Source of the DNA: Arachnia rubra
GTDB lineage: Bacteria; Actinomycetota; Actinomycetes; Propionibacteriales; Propionibacteriaceae
Direction of reading: 5' to 3'
Assembly (NCBI RefSeq): GCF_019973735.1
Contig: NZ_AP024463.1
Coordinates: 1,984,001 to 2,048,000 of the forward strand
DNA: 64,000 nt
Shown here: positions 53,150 to 62,436 of the stretch, in pieces
How positions within the stretch are numbered: position 1 is the stretch's first letter
Layout of the letters: each line of letters begins with the position of its first letter
Translations under genes and position numbers: made by a program
The notes under the pieces: model-generated
Database searches by the model: none
Told to the model about the DNA's origin: nothing
What the model saw: only the letters and a program-made list of their open reading frames with translations

Positions 53150-53332
53150 TCAGGCCTCCTCAAAGATGACGAGCGGATCCCCGTCATGCACGACTTCCCA
53201 CCGAGCCGATTCCATCAGAACCAGGTGGAATCCCAGCAAGTTAGCGACGCCGGGGCACGCTACACGCCGGCCACCCACAGTGGACACCTGACGCGTGTCG
53301 CCCACATCCACGGCACTCACCACATGACTCAT
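53150..53332 (-). CDS. Small hypothetical protein upstream of dapA
   Basis: 60-codon frame ending three bases before the dapA start; sequence beginning MSHVVSAVDVGDTRQVSTVG and ending HDGDPLVIFEEA, with no membrane segment. No clear ribosome-binding site before its ATG, but a -10-like TATCCT is close, so a leaderless message is possible. No family recognised; may equally be leader sequence of dapA. Confidence 0.4.
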   Translation of the reverse strand: MSHVVSAVDVGDTRQVSTVGGRRVACPGVANLLGFHLVLMESARWEVVHDGDPLVIFEEA

Positions 53333-53388
53333 GCGGTTCAGGATAGAGCTTCCCCGGATAAAGACATGGGACTGGGTAGAGTTGCCAC

Positions 53389-54045
53389 GTGACCTACGTA
53401 GCAGATTCCCCTATCCCGGCGCCGACGGCGGAGAGCTGGGACTTTGCCGAGGGACACGCCCCCGTGACCGAAGGCCTTCACCAGGCACGTCTGGAGGCCG
53501 TGGGGGCCGGGCTCACTCCGGTCAGTCCGGGCGTGGCCTCCACCCTCACCGTACTGGCGAAGGCCGTCAACGCGCGAACCGTGGTCGAGATCGGGACAGC
53601 GCTGGGCACCTCCGCGCTGCCACTGATGGCGGGGATGACATCTGACGGTGTGCTGACCAGCATCGACTCCGAGGCAGACAACCAGCTGCCAGCACGGACT
53701 TTCCTCAACGCTGCCGGCTATCCGCCGTCACGGTGCCGCCTGATCGCAGGTGCTCCTCTGGAGATCCTCCCGAAGCTGCGTGACGGCGCCTACGACATCG
53801 TCTTCATCAATGGCGACAAACTGGAATACGTTGAGTACGTGGCTGCCGCCCTGCGGCTGCTACGATCTGGCGGGCTACTGATCATCCACGATGTGCTGTG
53901 GTACAACACCGTCGCCGACCCAGGCCGTCAGGGCGATGAGACCATCATCATCCGTGAGGCCCTGGACGCCGTGAAAGCCGCAGAGAGCTATACGACCACC
54001 CTGCTGACGACCGGAAACGGGCTACTGGTGGCGGTCAAGGACTGA
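53389..54045 (+). CDS. O-methyltransferase (class I SAM-dependent)
   Basis: 218 residues of the catechol-type O-methyltransferase 3 family: SAM-binding VVEIGTALGTSALPLM (about 63-78), acidic residue in LTSIDSE, metal/catalytic region VFINGDKLEYVEYV (Asp variation of FIDADK) and LLIIHDVLW. Its homologue lies next to sigE in mycobacteria (Rv1220c position). Substrate unknown. GTG start. Confidence 0.88.
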   Translation: MTYVADSPIPAPTAESWDFAEGHAPVTEGLHQARLEAVGAGLTPVSPGVASTLTVLAKAVNARTVVEIGTALGTSALPLMAGMTSDGVLTSIDSEADNQLPARTFLNAAGYPPSRCRLIAGAPLEILPKLRDGAYDIVFINGDKLEYVEYVAAALRLLRSGGLLIIHDVLWYNTVADPGRQGDETIIIREALDAVKAAESYTTTLLTTGNGLLVAVKD

Positions 54046-54123
54046 CTGCCAGCCAGATTCCTCCATAAAGAAACACCCGGCCCAGGCCGATCCTGCCCAG
54101 GCAGTTTGCTCGTCGCAGTGATC

Positions 54124-55350
54124 TCAATCGCGGGGAACGACGGTGTCTTTGCCCACCACGACCACGCCGTTCGCCGAGACGTGGAACCCACGGGCACGGT
54201 CATGGTCATGGTCGACTCCGATCTGTGCCCCATCGGTGACGATCACATGCTTGTCGAGGATGGCGTTACGCACCACGGCATCACGGCCGACGCTCGCACC
54301 ATCCATCAGGACGGAATCCGATACCTGCGACCACTTCTCGATGCGGACATTCGGGCCGAGAACTGTGCGATCCACCTCACCACCGGAGATGATGCATCCG
54401 GGGTTCACGATGGAGTCCTCGGCCTTGCCGCGGATGACGAACTTTGCACCGGGGGCCTGGGACTGATTCGTCAGCAGCGGCCAGTCACTGTTGTAGAGAT
54501 TGAACTCCGGCTCGACGGAGACCAAATCCATGTGGGCCTCATGGTAGGCGTCGATGGTACCGACATCCCGCCAGTAGTTGAGGTCCTTGTCCGTGGCTCC
54601 GGGAACGACGTTGTCCTTGAAGTCATAGACCTGCGACTGCCCCTGGGCTGTGAACCACGGAACAATGTCACCGCCCATATCGTGCTTCGCCGTCGGGTTC
54701 TCCGCATCGGCCCTGAGCGCCTCCACCAGGGCGTGGCGGGAGAAGATGTAGTTTCCCATCGAGGCGAACGACTCATCAGGTGAGTCGGGCAGCCCGGGCG
54801 GGTCGGCTGGCTTCTCAAGGAAACTCTTGATGCGCTTGTCCTCGTTCGCGTCGATGATGCCGAAAGCGCTGGCTTCGTTTCGAGGAACACGAATGCCTGC
54901 CACGGTGCAGCCGAGCCCCGAGTCAATGTGGGCATCGACCATCTGTTCGATGTCCATCCGGTAGATGTTGTCCGCGCCAAACACGACGACGTAGTCAGGG
55001 TTGGCGTCACGGATCAGGTTGAGCGACTGATAGATGGCGTCTGCGGACCCTTGGTACCAGCGGGGTCCCAGGCGCTGCTGAGCGGGGACGGGCGTCACGT
55101 AGGCACCCATCAGGGTGGAGAACCGCCACGTCATGGAGATATGCCGGTCCAGGGAATGGGATTTGTACTGGGTCAGTACCGCGACCTGGGTCAGCCCCGA
55201 GTTCGCGAGATTGGACAGGACGAAGTCGATCAGCCGGTAGCTGCCCCCGAAAGGCACCGCAGGTTTGGCGCGATCGGAGGTCAGCGGCATCAACCTCTTC
55301 CCCTCGCCACCAGCGAGGACGATTGACAGGATCTTCGGGCGTGCCACCAT
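54124..55350 (-). CDS. glgC: Glucose-1-phosphate adenylyltransferase
   Basis: Makes ADP-glucose for glycogen and maltosyl units. 408 residues with the nucleotide-binding [19 protein letters not shown], the [10 protein letters not shown] and [10 protein letters not shown] motifs, substrate-binding FLEKPADPP and a C-terminal beta-helix. ATG 55350. Divergent from glgM, about 60 bases apart, as in mycobacteria. Confidence 0.95.
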   Translation of the reverse strand: MVARPKILSIVLAGGEGKRLMPLTSDRAKPAVPFGGSYRLIDFVLSNLANSGLTQVAVLTQYKSHSLDRHISMTWRFSTLMGAYVTPVPAQQRLGPRWYQGSADAIYQSLNLIRDANPDYVVVFGADNIYRMDIEQMVDAHIDSGLGCTVAGIRVPRNEASAFGIIDANEDKRIKSFLEKPADPPGLPDSPDESFASMGNYIFSRHALVEALRADAENPTAKHDMGGDIVPWFTAQGQSQVYDFKDNVVPGATDKDLNYWRDVGTIDAYHEAHMDLVSVEPEFNLYNSDWPLLTNQSQAPGAKFVIRGKAEDSIVNPGCIISGGEVDRTVLGPNVRIEKWSQVSDSVLMDGASVGRDAVVRNAILDKHVIVTDGAQIGVDHDHDRARGFHVSANGVVVVGKDTVVPRD

Positions 55351-55413
55351 GCTTGAAACCTAGCGCTTTGCGGGGGTCCTCACAACACGTTTGGAAAGAT
55401 ATCATTGCGAAGC

Positions 55414-56604
55414 ATGAAACTGTCGCTGTTGACTCGCGAGTACCCTCCAACCATCTACGGCGGTGCCGGGGTCCATGTGGCCCAGCTCGTCCCTCAGCTT
55501 CAGAAGTTCATCGACGTCGACGTGCACTGCATGGGCGAACCCCGCGACGGCGCCGTCGCACACCCGGAGTCCTGGCCCGCGGAGGCGAACGCCGCCCTGC
55601 GAGTGCTGGGAGCTGACCTGTCCATGACGGCCGCGGTCTCTGCCGACACCGACGTGCTGCACTCCCACACCTGGTACGCGAACATGGGTGGCCACCTGGC
55701 CGGGCTGATGCTGGATCGCGCCCATGTGGTGACCTCACATTCCCTCGAACCACACCGTCCCTGGAAGGCGGAGCAGCTGGGTGGCGGCTACCGGGTCTCG
55801 TCCTGGGCTGAGAAGACGGCATTCGAGGCCGCAGATGCCGTCATATCGGTCTCAGCAGGAATGCGTAAAGATGTGCTGGAGTCCTACCCCCGTCTTGACC
55901 CCGACCGGGTGTTCGTGGTCAAGAACGGTATCGATACCGATGAGTTCAAACCGGACCATGGCACCGATGTGGTCAACGGTCTCGGCATGGACCTGGACTA
56001 CCCAACCGTGGTCTTCGTCGGACGCATCACCCGGCAGAAGGGACTTGTTCACCTCGTGAGGGCAGCCCAGCAGTTCGATCCCGAGACCCAGGTGGTCCTC
56101 CTAGCCGGGGCACCCGACACCCCGGAAATCGCCGCTGAGTTCGAGGGAGCCTTCGCAGAGCTTCAGGCCAAGCGAAAGTCCCCCGTGATCTGGGTGCAGG
56201 AGATGATGCCCCGGGCCGCTGTCAGGCAGGTGCTCACGCACGCCACGTTGTTCGCCTGCCCCAGTGTCTACGAACCGCTGGGCATCGTGAACCTCGAGGC
56301 CATGGCCTGTGAGACAGCCGTGGTGGCTTCAGCAGTGGGCGGAATCCCCGAGGTGGTGGTCGACGAGACCACAGGCCTGCTGGTTCCCTACGATCCCGCC
56401 AGGGCTGGCGACCCAGAGTTCGTCGCCACCTTCGAGACCGACTTCGCGGCCAAAGTGAACCGGCTCACCCGTGACACGGCACTCGCCGAGAAGTTCGGCA
56501 AGGCTGGACGGCAGCGCTGCATCGACGAGTTCTCGTGGGAGCAGATCGCCAGGGAGACCATCGCGGTCTACGAGAAAGCAATGGCTTTCCACGAATCACG
56601 CTGA
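55414..56604 (+). CDS. glgM: Glycogen/maltose-1-phosphate synthase (GlgA/GlgM, GT4 type)
   Basis: Glycosyltransferase using ADP-glucose. 396 residues of the actinobacterial GlgA/GlgM type: LTREYPPTIYGGAGVHV at the N-terminus, FVGRITRQKGL, and donor-binding CPSVYEPLGIVNLEAMACETAVV. Mycobacterial orthologues make alpha-maltose-1-phosphate for the GlgE pathway, so glgM is the preferred name, but glycogen chain extension is possible. ATG 55414 matches family starts; TTG 55405 has a better-spaced GGAAAG and is the alternative. Confidence 0.92.
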   Translation: MKLSLLTREYPPTIYGGAGVHVAQLVPQLQKFIDVDVHCMGEPRDGAVAHPESWPAEANAALRVLGADLSMTAAVSADTDVLHSHTWYANMGGHLAGLMLDRAHVVTSHSLEPHRPWKAEQLGGGYRVSSWAEKTAFEAADAVISVSAGMRKDVLESYPRLDPDRVFVVKNGIDTDEFKPDHGTDVVNGLGMDLDYPTVVFVGRITRQKGLVHLVRAAQQFDPETQVVLLAGAPDTPEIAAEFEGAFAELQAKRKSPVIWVQEMMPRAAVRQVLTHATLFACPSVYEPLGIVNLEAMACETAVVASAVGGIPEVVVDETTGLLVPYDPARAGDPEFVATFETDFAAKVNRLTRDTALAEKFGKAGRQRCIDEFSWEQIARETIAVYEKAMAFHESR

Positions 56605-56613
56605 ACCGCAGAC

Positions 56614-56638
56614 CGCCCGGGAGAAAATCTCCCGGGCG
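56614..56638. terminator. Bidirectional hairpin terminator
   Basis: CGCCCGGGAGA (56614-56624) pairs perfectly with TCTCCCGGGCG (56628-56638), loop AAA, between the convergent glgM and DUF3117 genes. The right side continues ATTTCC. Confidence 0.85.
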
Positions 56639-56662
56639 ATTTCCGTCTCCAGAATCGGCTGC

Positions 56663-56830
56663 TCAGCCAACGACCCCCTTGAGGGCATTCAGCAGATCAG
56701 TCGCCTCAGTAGCGTTCATCTCGACCACCAGTCGTCCCCCGCCATCGACAGGGACGCGCATCACAATGCCACGCCCCTCCTTGGTGACCTCCATCGGTCC
56801 GTCTCCCGTACGGGGTTTCATCGCTGCCAT
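56663..56830 (-). CDS. DUF3117 protein
   Basis: 55-residue protein, too short for many gene finders: MAAMKPRTGDGPMEVTKEGR, then GIVMRVPVDGGGRLVVEM and a helix ending NALKGVVG. It matches the short, highly conserved actinobacterial DUF3117 family (Rv1211 position beside glgM). Cytoplasmic; role unknown. Follows the DivIVA-domain gene by nine bases in one operon. Confidence 0.9.
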   Translation of the reverse strand: MAAMKPRTGDGPMEVTKEGRGIVMRVPVDGGGRLVVEMNATEATDLLNALKGVVG

Positions 56831-56839
56831 GTGCCAACC

Positions 56840-57301
56840 TCAATCCTTGGAGTCCAAGTGAACTCCTCTATTATTCCGCATCCGCGAAGGCTCTGATGCA
56901 CCGGCTGGTCCCGGCGCGGCCGGGACGGCTGCTTCAAACGATACCTGCCCGCCAGGGACAGACTGCACCGGCCGCAGACCAAAAGTATCGGCGATGCGAC
57001 CGATCACGACATCGACGGCTTGCATGTCATAACCACCCGCGGCAATGTCGAACAGAGGCGGTGACGCAGGCACCTGACGCTGCGCGTCCTGCAGGAACTC
57101 ATCAACCTGCCTCCTCTCGTACCCGACAGAGACCACGGGAAGGCGTAGCTGTGACATGAAGTCGGATCCGAACAGCAGGTCAGGAACGAAGGCCTTAGGC
57201 CGGTCATTGATAGGCTCCGACATCTCGCCAAGCCGTCCCGTTGCCGCCCAAGCCGCCAAGGCGAGCACAACCACGAACGCGACACCGCACACCCACACCA
57301 T
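56840..57301 (-). CDS. DivIVA-domain membrane protein
   Basis: 153 residues: an N-terminal membrane helix (about 2-19), then two DivIVA-like repeats, VSVGYERRQVDEFLQDA and AAGGYDMQAVDVVIGRIAD, and a Pro/Ala-rich tail. Smaller than Wag31 and membrane-anchored, so not the polar growth protein itself; a similar gene occurs near DUF3117 in other actinobacteria. Minus-strand operon with the LOG gene upstream. Confidence 0.8.
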   Translation of the reverse strand: MVWVCGVAFVVVLALAAWAATGRLGEMSEPINDRPKAFVPDLLFGSDFMSQLRLPVVSVGYERRQVDEFLQDAQRQVPASPPLFDIAAGGYDMQAVDVVIGRIADTFGLRPVQSVPGGQVSFEAAVPAAPGPAGASEPSRMRNNRGVHLDSKD

Positions 57302-57312
57302 GAGGTCACAGC

Positions 57313-58041
57313 CTAACGCCCGAGGGGATTTTCACGATCACCGGACGTACCCATGGCAGTCACGGCCTCATCGACGTCATCGGTGAGGATGATCAGGTCA
57401 CGATCACCCGGGCTGATGAAACCACCGGCCTCGACCGTCTGCCTTATCCAGTCGAGCAGCGGCCCCCAGAAGTGACTCCCAAACAGCACGACGGGGAAAT
57501 GAGCCACCTTGCCTGTCTGGATCAGAGTCAACGATTCGAACAACTCATCGAGGGTCCCGAAGCCACCCGGCATCGCGATGAGGCCCCGGGAGTACTTGAG
57601 GAACATCGTCTTGCGGGCGAAGAAGTACCGGAAGTTGATGCCAAGCCCCACGTATGGGTTTAGCCCCTGCTCCTGGGGAAGCTCGATGCCCAGGCCCACG
57701 GACAGCCCACCGGCCTGGCTGGCCCCCTTGTTGCCGGCCTCCATGATGCCAGGACCACCCCCGGTGATCACAGCAAACCCACGCTCTGCCAGGCCGTGGG
57801 CGATCCTCTCGGAGGCCTGGTACATCGGATCCTCCGGGGCGGTCCGGGCTGAGCCGAAGATGCTGACGGCGGCAGGGAGCCCGTGCAGGGTGTCGAATCC
57901 CTCCACGAACTCTGCCTGGATACGCAGTACCCGCCACGGGTCCTTGCTGGCCCATTCATCATCGTCTATGCCAAGCAACGCCTCGTCGGCGGTGATTGCC
58001 TGGCCGTTGCGTGTCACAGTTCTCTGGTGATGTCCGGTCAT
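57313..58041 (-). CDS. LOG-family nucleoside monophosphate phosphoribohydrolase
   Basis: Rossmann-fold enzyme of 242 residues with GGGPGIMEAGNKGA and the catalytic PGGFGTLDELFE. The family (TIGR00730, Rv1205 relatives) cleaves AMP or cytokinin riboside monophosphates to free base and ribose-5-phosphate. ATG 58041 has AGGAGAAG upstream and overlaps the stop of a small frame before it; a longer frame from 58095 is rejected. Confidence 0.92.
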   Translation of the reverse strand: MTGHHQRTVTRNGQAITADEALLGIDDDEWASKDPWRVLRIQAEFVEGFDTLHGLPAAVSIFGSARTAPEDPMYQASERIAHGLAERGFAVITGGGPGIMEAGNKGASQAGGLSVGLGIELPQEQGLNPYVGLGINFRYFFARKTMFLKYSRGLIAMPGGFGTLDELFESLTLIQTGKVAHFPVVLFGSHFWGPLLDWIRQTVEAGGFISPGDRDLIILTDDVDEAVTAMGTSGDRENPLGR

Positions 58042-58190
58042 GGTTCTTCTCCTAGAGGTTCCGCCAGTGGAGATCGGCTGATGGGCAGCACCCACGCACC
58101 ATCCTGGCCTCGTTGTTCATCATGGACGCAATCGCAGCACGATCCAGTGCGCCCTCCTGGCGGCTGGCACAACACCTGGATGCGGCTCAC
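58038..58190 (-). CDS. Small Cys-containing protein between dapE and the LOG gene
   Basis: 50 codons: GTG 58190 lies in a GTGA overlap with the dapE stop, and its TGA lies in an ATGA overlap with the LOG start, so it is sandwiched in translation-coupled fashion. It begins [20 protein letters not shown] and has four Cys plus one His (CCDCVH), perhaps metal-binding. No family recognised. The two overlaps are the main evidence for a real gene. Confidence 0.5.
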   Translation of the reverse strand: MSRIQVLCQPPGGRTGSCCDCVHDEQRGQDGAWVLPISRSPLAEPLGEEP

Positions 58191-59287
58191 CTCGCCACCG
58201 CGTCCCCCGGCAAGCCCTCTGAGGTGAGCCAGCGGCGGAGGCCATCGGCGCAGCTTGTCAGGTGCCCGGCGGGGCAGTGTTCATCATCCCGGTGCGCGAG
58301 GCAGGAGTCCCCGGGGCCATAGTTGACCGCGGGGATACCGAGTTCAGCGAAACGGGAGACGTCAGTCCAGCCGTATTTGGGAAGCGCCTTCCCACCCACC
58401 GCAGTGATGAATTCCCTCGCCAAGGGCGTGTCAAGCCCAGGACGGGCCGCTGGTGACAGGTCCGTCGCCTCAAGCTGGTATCCGTCGAAGACCTCACCCA
58501 GATGGCTCAGTGCCTGGTCAATCGTCTTGTCGGGGGCGAATCGGTAGTTGACCTCCACCCAAGCCTCGGGCGGGACAACGTTGCCGGCCACTCCCCCACC
58601 GATCCGGACGGCATTGAGGCCTTCCCGGTACTCCAGACCGTCGACCTCGATCCGTCTCGGCTCGTAGGCAGCAAGCCTGCCAAGCACCTCTCCCAGGCCG
58701 TGGATGGCGTTATGCCCCATCCAGGCCCGGGCACTGTGAGCGGCTTTGCCTTTGACGGGGATCCGAACCCGGATAGTGCCCTGACAGCCCCCCTCCACCT
58801 GAGCGCTGGTCGGTTCCATGAGTATGGCGAAGTCTGCGCTGAGCTGCTCAGGAAACTTGCGGGCGAAACGCCCCAGTCCGTTGAGGGAGGCGTCCACCTC
58901 CTCATGGTCGTAGAACACCCAGGTGACATCGAAACGAGGCTGGGTGAGTTCGCACGCCAGCTTCAGAGCGACCGCGACCCCCCCCTTCATGTCCACTGTG
59001 CCCCGCCCGTGGATGACGACGCCCGCGGGGGTCTGCTCAAGCGAACTCGGCAGGTTTCCCGCCACTGGCACAGTGTCGAGATGCCCCGCGATGACGACCC
59101 GCTGAGCGCGGCCGAGCCGGGTCCGGGCCACCACGCAGTCGCCGTCGCGCGTGACGTCGAGATGTTCCTGCCCACGGAGTAGCTCCTCGACGAGATCGGC
59201 AAGCTGTCCCTCGTTCCCGGAGACGCTCTCGACATCGACGACAGAGCGCAGCAGGGTCACGAGGTCAGCGCCGGGGTCAAGACTCAT
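58187..59287 (-). CDS. dapE: Succinyl-diaminopimelate desuccinylase
   Basis: Zn-dependent M20 hydrolase giving LL-diaminopimelate. The 366 residues include GHLDTVP (zinc His and catalytic Asp), [13 protein letters not shown], the catalytic YDHEEVDA and ligand [16 protein letters not shown] 59287 matches actinobacterial DapE starts (MSLDPGADL). Divergent from dapD; with dapC and dapA it completes most of the succinylase route. Confidence 0.93.
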   Translation of the reverse strand: MSLDPGADLVTLLRSVVDVESVSGNEGQLADLVEELLRGQEHLDVTRDGDCVVARTRLGRAQRVVIAGHLDTVPVAGNLPSSLEQTPAGVVIHGRGTVDMKGGVAVALKLACELTQPRFDVTWVFYDHEEVDASLNGLGRFARKFPEQLSADFAILMEPTSAQVEGGCQGTIRVRIPVKGKAAHSARAWMGHNAIHGLGEVLGRLAAYEPRRIEVDGLEYREGLNAVRIGGGVAGNVVPPEAWVEVNYRFAPDKTIDQALSHLGEVFDGYQLEATDLSPAARPGLDTPLAREFITAVGGKALPKYGWTDVSRFAELGIPAVNYGPGDSCLAHRDDEHCPAGHLTSCADGLRRWLTSEGLPGDAVAR

Positions 59288-59359
59288 GGCTGCGAGCCTA
59301 CAGCCGCCTTCCACATTCTCTGGCTTCTCTGCCCCCAACCGTTCACTACACTGGCCCGC

Positions 59360-60292
59360 ATGACTGACGCTCACCGCCAGGGCTGGGGCTGGGGCCTAGC
59401 CACCGTTCACACTTCCGGTTCCGTTCTCGACGTCTACTACCCGGATCCGAAACTGGGTGACGTCACCACTGACGAGGCCCCCGAGTCACTGTCGAAGGCA
59501 CAGCACGATGACAGTCTGCGCCAGGTCATGACAAAGCTGCTTCGTGTGATCATCGATCTCGATGCCGCTCCCGAGAGCACCGAGGATGCCTACCTTCGGC
59601 TGCACCTGCTGAGCCACCGTCTGGTCCAGCCCCATGGGCTCAACCTGGATGGCATCTTCGGCAAACTGCCGAACAACGCCTGGACCAGCCTCGGCCCGGT
59701 CAGGGTGGAGGACGTGCCCGGCATCCGCACAGCTTTGCGGGCACGGGGAGAGGCCCTCCAGGTGTCCAGCATCGACAAGTTCCCCCGCATGACCGACTAC
59801 GTCACACCAGCCGGGGTACGAATCGGCGACGCAGACCGCGTACGCCTGGGGGCTCACCTGGCTTCCGGTACGACCGTAATGCATGAGGGTTTCGTCAACT
59901 TCAATGCCGGCACTCTGGGGGCCTCCATGGTCGAGGGGCGCGTCTCAGCCGGGGTGGTTGTCGGCGATGGATCCGACATCGGAGGTGGCGCCTCCATTAT
60001 GGGAACCCTCTCTGGGGGCGGTCGGGAAGTCGTTCGTATTGGTGAGCGGTGCCTGCTGGGGGCTGAGTCTGGAATCGGCATCTCACTGGGTGATGATTGC
60101 GTTGTGGAGGCTGGTCTATACGTGACAGCCGGGACAAAGGTCGAACTGCCTGATGGCCGCGTGGTCAAGGCGCGTGAGCTCTCGGGTGTCTCAGGGCTCC
60201 TGTTCCTGCGAGACTCACAGTCCGGGAAGGTGGTGGCAAAACCACGCAACAACCGCTCCGTGGAACTCAACGACGAACTACACGCCAATTGA
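59360..60292 (+). CDS. dapD: Tetrahydrodipicolinate N-succinyltransferase
   Basis: Succinylates tetrahydrodipicolinate with succinyl-CoA. 310 residues of the actinobacterial DapD type: helical N-terminal domain, then left-handed beta-helix ([54 protein letters not shown]) with the C-terminal NDELHAN. Followed one base after its stop by the next gene. Confidence 0.95.
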   Translation: MTDAHRQGWGWGLATVHTSGSVLDVYYPDPKLGDVTTDEAPESLSKAQHDDSLRQVMTKLLRVIIDLDAAPESTEDAYLRLHLLSHRLVQPHGLNLDGIFGKLPNNAWTSLGPVRVEDVPGIRTALRARGEALQVSSIDKFPRMTDYVTPAGVRIGDADRVRLGAHLASGTTVMHEGFVNFNAGTLGASMVEGRVSAGVVVGDGSDIGGGASIMGTLSGGGREVVRIGERCLLGAESGIGISLGDDCVVEAGLYVTAGTKVELPDGRVVKARELSGVSGLLFLRDSQSGKVVAKPRNNRSVELNDELHAN

Positions 60293-60293
60293 C

Positions 60294-61127
60294 ATGCGTA
60301 AAAGAACAGTAATCACACTGGCCATTGTGCTGGCGCTTCTCGGCGGCCTCGGCTTCGGGGCATGGAAGGGCTACGAATGGCTGGAGACCCGTATGAATCC
60401 CGATGGCTGCTATCTGCAGGTGGACGGCGCCGACGAACCGCTACGGCTCACCAGTGAGCAGGCCATGAATGCCTCCATCATCGCCGCCGAGTCCTACAAC
60501 CGCGACCTGCCCGAACAGGCTGCAGTCATCGCCCTCGCGACTGCCTGGCAGGAGTCCGGGTTAAGGAACCTGGGCTATGGGGACCGCGACTCCCTCGGCC
60601 TGTTCCAGCAGCGTCCCTCATATGACTGGGGCACCAAGGAACAGATCATGGATCCCTGGTACAGTTCCGGCCGGTTCTATGAGGAGCTGGTCAAGTTCGA
60701 CAACTGGGAGAGCATCGACGTCAACGACATCGCCCAGAAGGTGCAGCGTTCCGGGCATCCCGAGGCCTACCGGAAGCATGAAACCAATGCACGTGCCCTG
60801 GCCGGAGCGTTCCGCGGCTCCAAAGAGGGGGTTCTCGCCTGCCTGAACCGGGAGGGCACCGGAACCGACCGGAGCGGCCTGGACAAGGTCGTCGCCACGG
60901 TGCCCGGGGTCGAGATCCAGGGCAGCGGATCCGAGACGACGCTGACGGCAAGCAGTCCCAGCGCAGCGTGGTCGGTGGCGCAGCTGGCCATCGCCAACTC
61001 AGCGGATGCTGGGCTCACCAAAGTCGCAGTCGGGGACAACGAATGGCGCCAGGACGTTCGCTCGTGGAAAGATCTCCAGCCCCTCTCCGGCGAGGCCACA
61101 AAGGTGACACTGAACTTCACATCCTGA
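60294..61127 (+). CDS. Membrane-anchored lysozyme-like protein
   Basis: 277 residues: N-terminal signal anchor (about 4-24), then a conserved region AATxWQESGLRNL-like ALATAWQESGLRNLGYGDR and SLGLFQQRPSYDWGT, a transglycosylase-like fold with candidate catalytic Glu in WQES. Often misnamed heavy metal transporter in actinobacterial genomes. Starts one base after the dapD stop (ATG 60294), so co-transcribed with dapD. Enzymatic activity not established. Confidence 0.75.
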   Translation: MRKRTVITLAIVLALLGGLGFGAWKGYEWLETRMNPDGCYLQVDGADEPLRLTSEQAMNASIIAAESYNRDLPEQAAVIALATAWQESGLRNLGYGDRDSLGLFQQRPSYDWGTKEQIMDPWYSSGRFYEELVKFDNWESIDVNDIAQKVQRSGHPEAYRKHETNARALAGAFRGSKEGVLACLNREGTGTDRSGLDKVVATVPGVEIQGSGSETTLTASSPSAAWSVAQLAIANSADAGLTKVAVGDNEWRQDVRSWKDLQPLSGEATKVTLNFTS

Positions 61128-61208
61128 CCTACCCAGGCAGCGAGGAAGGCTTGACCCCCTGGGCGTGAAGAATTGGGAGCGGATAATGCCACGACCGGGA
61201 GGGAACCA

Positions 61209-62435
61209 ATGAAGTGGAAGCGCCGGACCACCATTTTCACATGCCTCGCCGCCGCCGTGGCTGGGTGCTCCGCTGGGCCGAGGGTTGAATCCTTGACGGG
61301 AAGCGAGGCGTACATCGCCCAGGACCCAGACGATCCCCTCGCCAAGGTGGCGGCTGCCGCCTGCCAGCAGATCGGCTGGCATCTACTGCGCCAAGGAGAT
61401 GCCATGACTAACCAGGTGCTGTCCCCCGCCTCGCTTGGCTCGGCCCTGGCTCTGGTGGGGCTGGGGGCCAGTGATACTTCCGCCACCAGCTTGGATGAAC
61501 TTTTCGGTATGAAGGCCGAGGACCGGGCCGCCGGCATCAATGCGCTGCGAGCAGGCCTGGTGAATTATGATTCCCTGCCGGGCAGCATCGATATGAATGA
61601 ACCGCCTGAGCATCCGATTGTTCATCTGGCCTCTCGCCTGCTGATCTGCGACGACAACGATCCGAAGAAGCCTTTCCTCGATGCCATCAAAAGGCACTTC
61701 GACGCCTCAGTGGAGCGTGTGAGGAAATCAGATGCCCAAGCAAGCCTCGATACCTGGGCCAAGAAACACACCGCCGGACTCATCGAGAAGTCCGGGATCA
61801 AGGTGACCCCGGAGACCCTGCTCATCGTGCAGGATGTCCTGCTATTCGCGGCCCGGTGGAAAAACCAGTTCAAGCACAGTGACGCATCCCTGATCTTCAC
61901 CACCGGAGGCGGCGACAAAGTCAACATCAAGGCGTTGAGGGACACGCTGCCAGCCAAGGCGGCGGCAGGGCAGGGCTGGGAGGCAGTCCGTCTTGCCTAC
62001 GACGACTATCTGGCCATGGACATTCTGCTTCCGGAACGCGGCACCCACCCGCTGAGCTGGAGCCCAGATGTGCTGCAGGAAACCCACGAGGCATTGAGCA
62101 GTGCACCCAGGCAACAGGTCAAGGTGACGATGCCTCCAGCTGATCTGACAGCAAACTTCAACCTGAAGACTCTGCTGAGCGCACTGGGCGTGACCTTGGA
62201 TCATTTCGACGGCGTCTATGGCGGCGCGGAGATCGAGCAGGCTGTCCAACAGGTGCGACTCCGGGTAAACGCAAAGGGAACCGTCGGGGCGGCTCTCACC
62301 GAAGGCACTTTTCTTGCGAGCGCCCTTGTAGCCCAGGCTGTGCTGACAGTGGACCATCCCTATGTGATGCGGGTGCTGGATGTCCGCACCGGCTGGCCTC
62401 TATTCCTGGCTGTTGTTTCGACTCCTGCCCAGTAG
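61209..62435 (+). CDS. Serpin-family lipoprotein
   Basis: 408 residues with a lipobox signal peptide (CLAAAVAGCSAG, Cys20 or so) and a full serpin domain: NQVLSPASLGSALALVGLGA near the start, VQDVLLFAARWKNQF, and the C-terminal signature VDHPYVMRVLDVRTGWPLF. The hinge and reactive loop read NAKGTVGAALTEGTFLASAL, keeping Gly-Thr and small residues needed for loop insertion, so an inhibitory serpin is possible. Tethered outside the membrane it may protect against host or rival proteases. Start ATG 61209 follows GGGAGGGAACC. Unusual in bacteria of this type. Confidence 0.85.
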   Translation: MKWKRRTTIFTCLAAAVAGCSAGPRVESLTGSEAYIAQDPDDPLAKVAAAACQQIGWHLLRQGDAMTNQVLSPASLGSALALVGLGASDTSATSLDELFGMKAEDRAAGINALRAGLVNYDSLPGSIDMNEPPEHPIVHLASRLLICDDNDPKKPFLDAIKRHFDASVERVRKSDAQASLDTWAKKHTAGLIEKSGIKVTPETLLIVQDVLLFAARWKNQFKHSDASLIFTTGGGDKVNIKALRDTLPAKAAAGQGWEAVRLAYDDYLAMDILLPERGTHPLSWSPDVLQETHEALSSAPRQQVKVTMPPADLTANFNLKTLLSALGVTLDHFDGVYGGAEIEQAVQQVRLRVNAKGTVGAALTEGTFLASALVAQAVLTVDHPYVMRVLDVRTGWPLFLAVVSTPAQ

Positions 62436-62436
62436 A

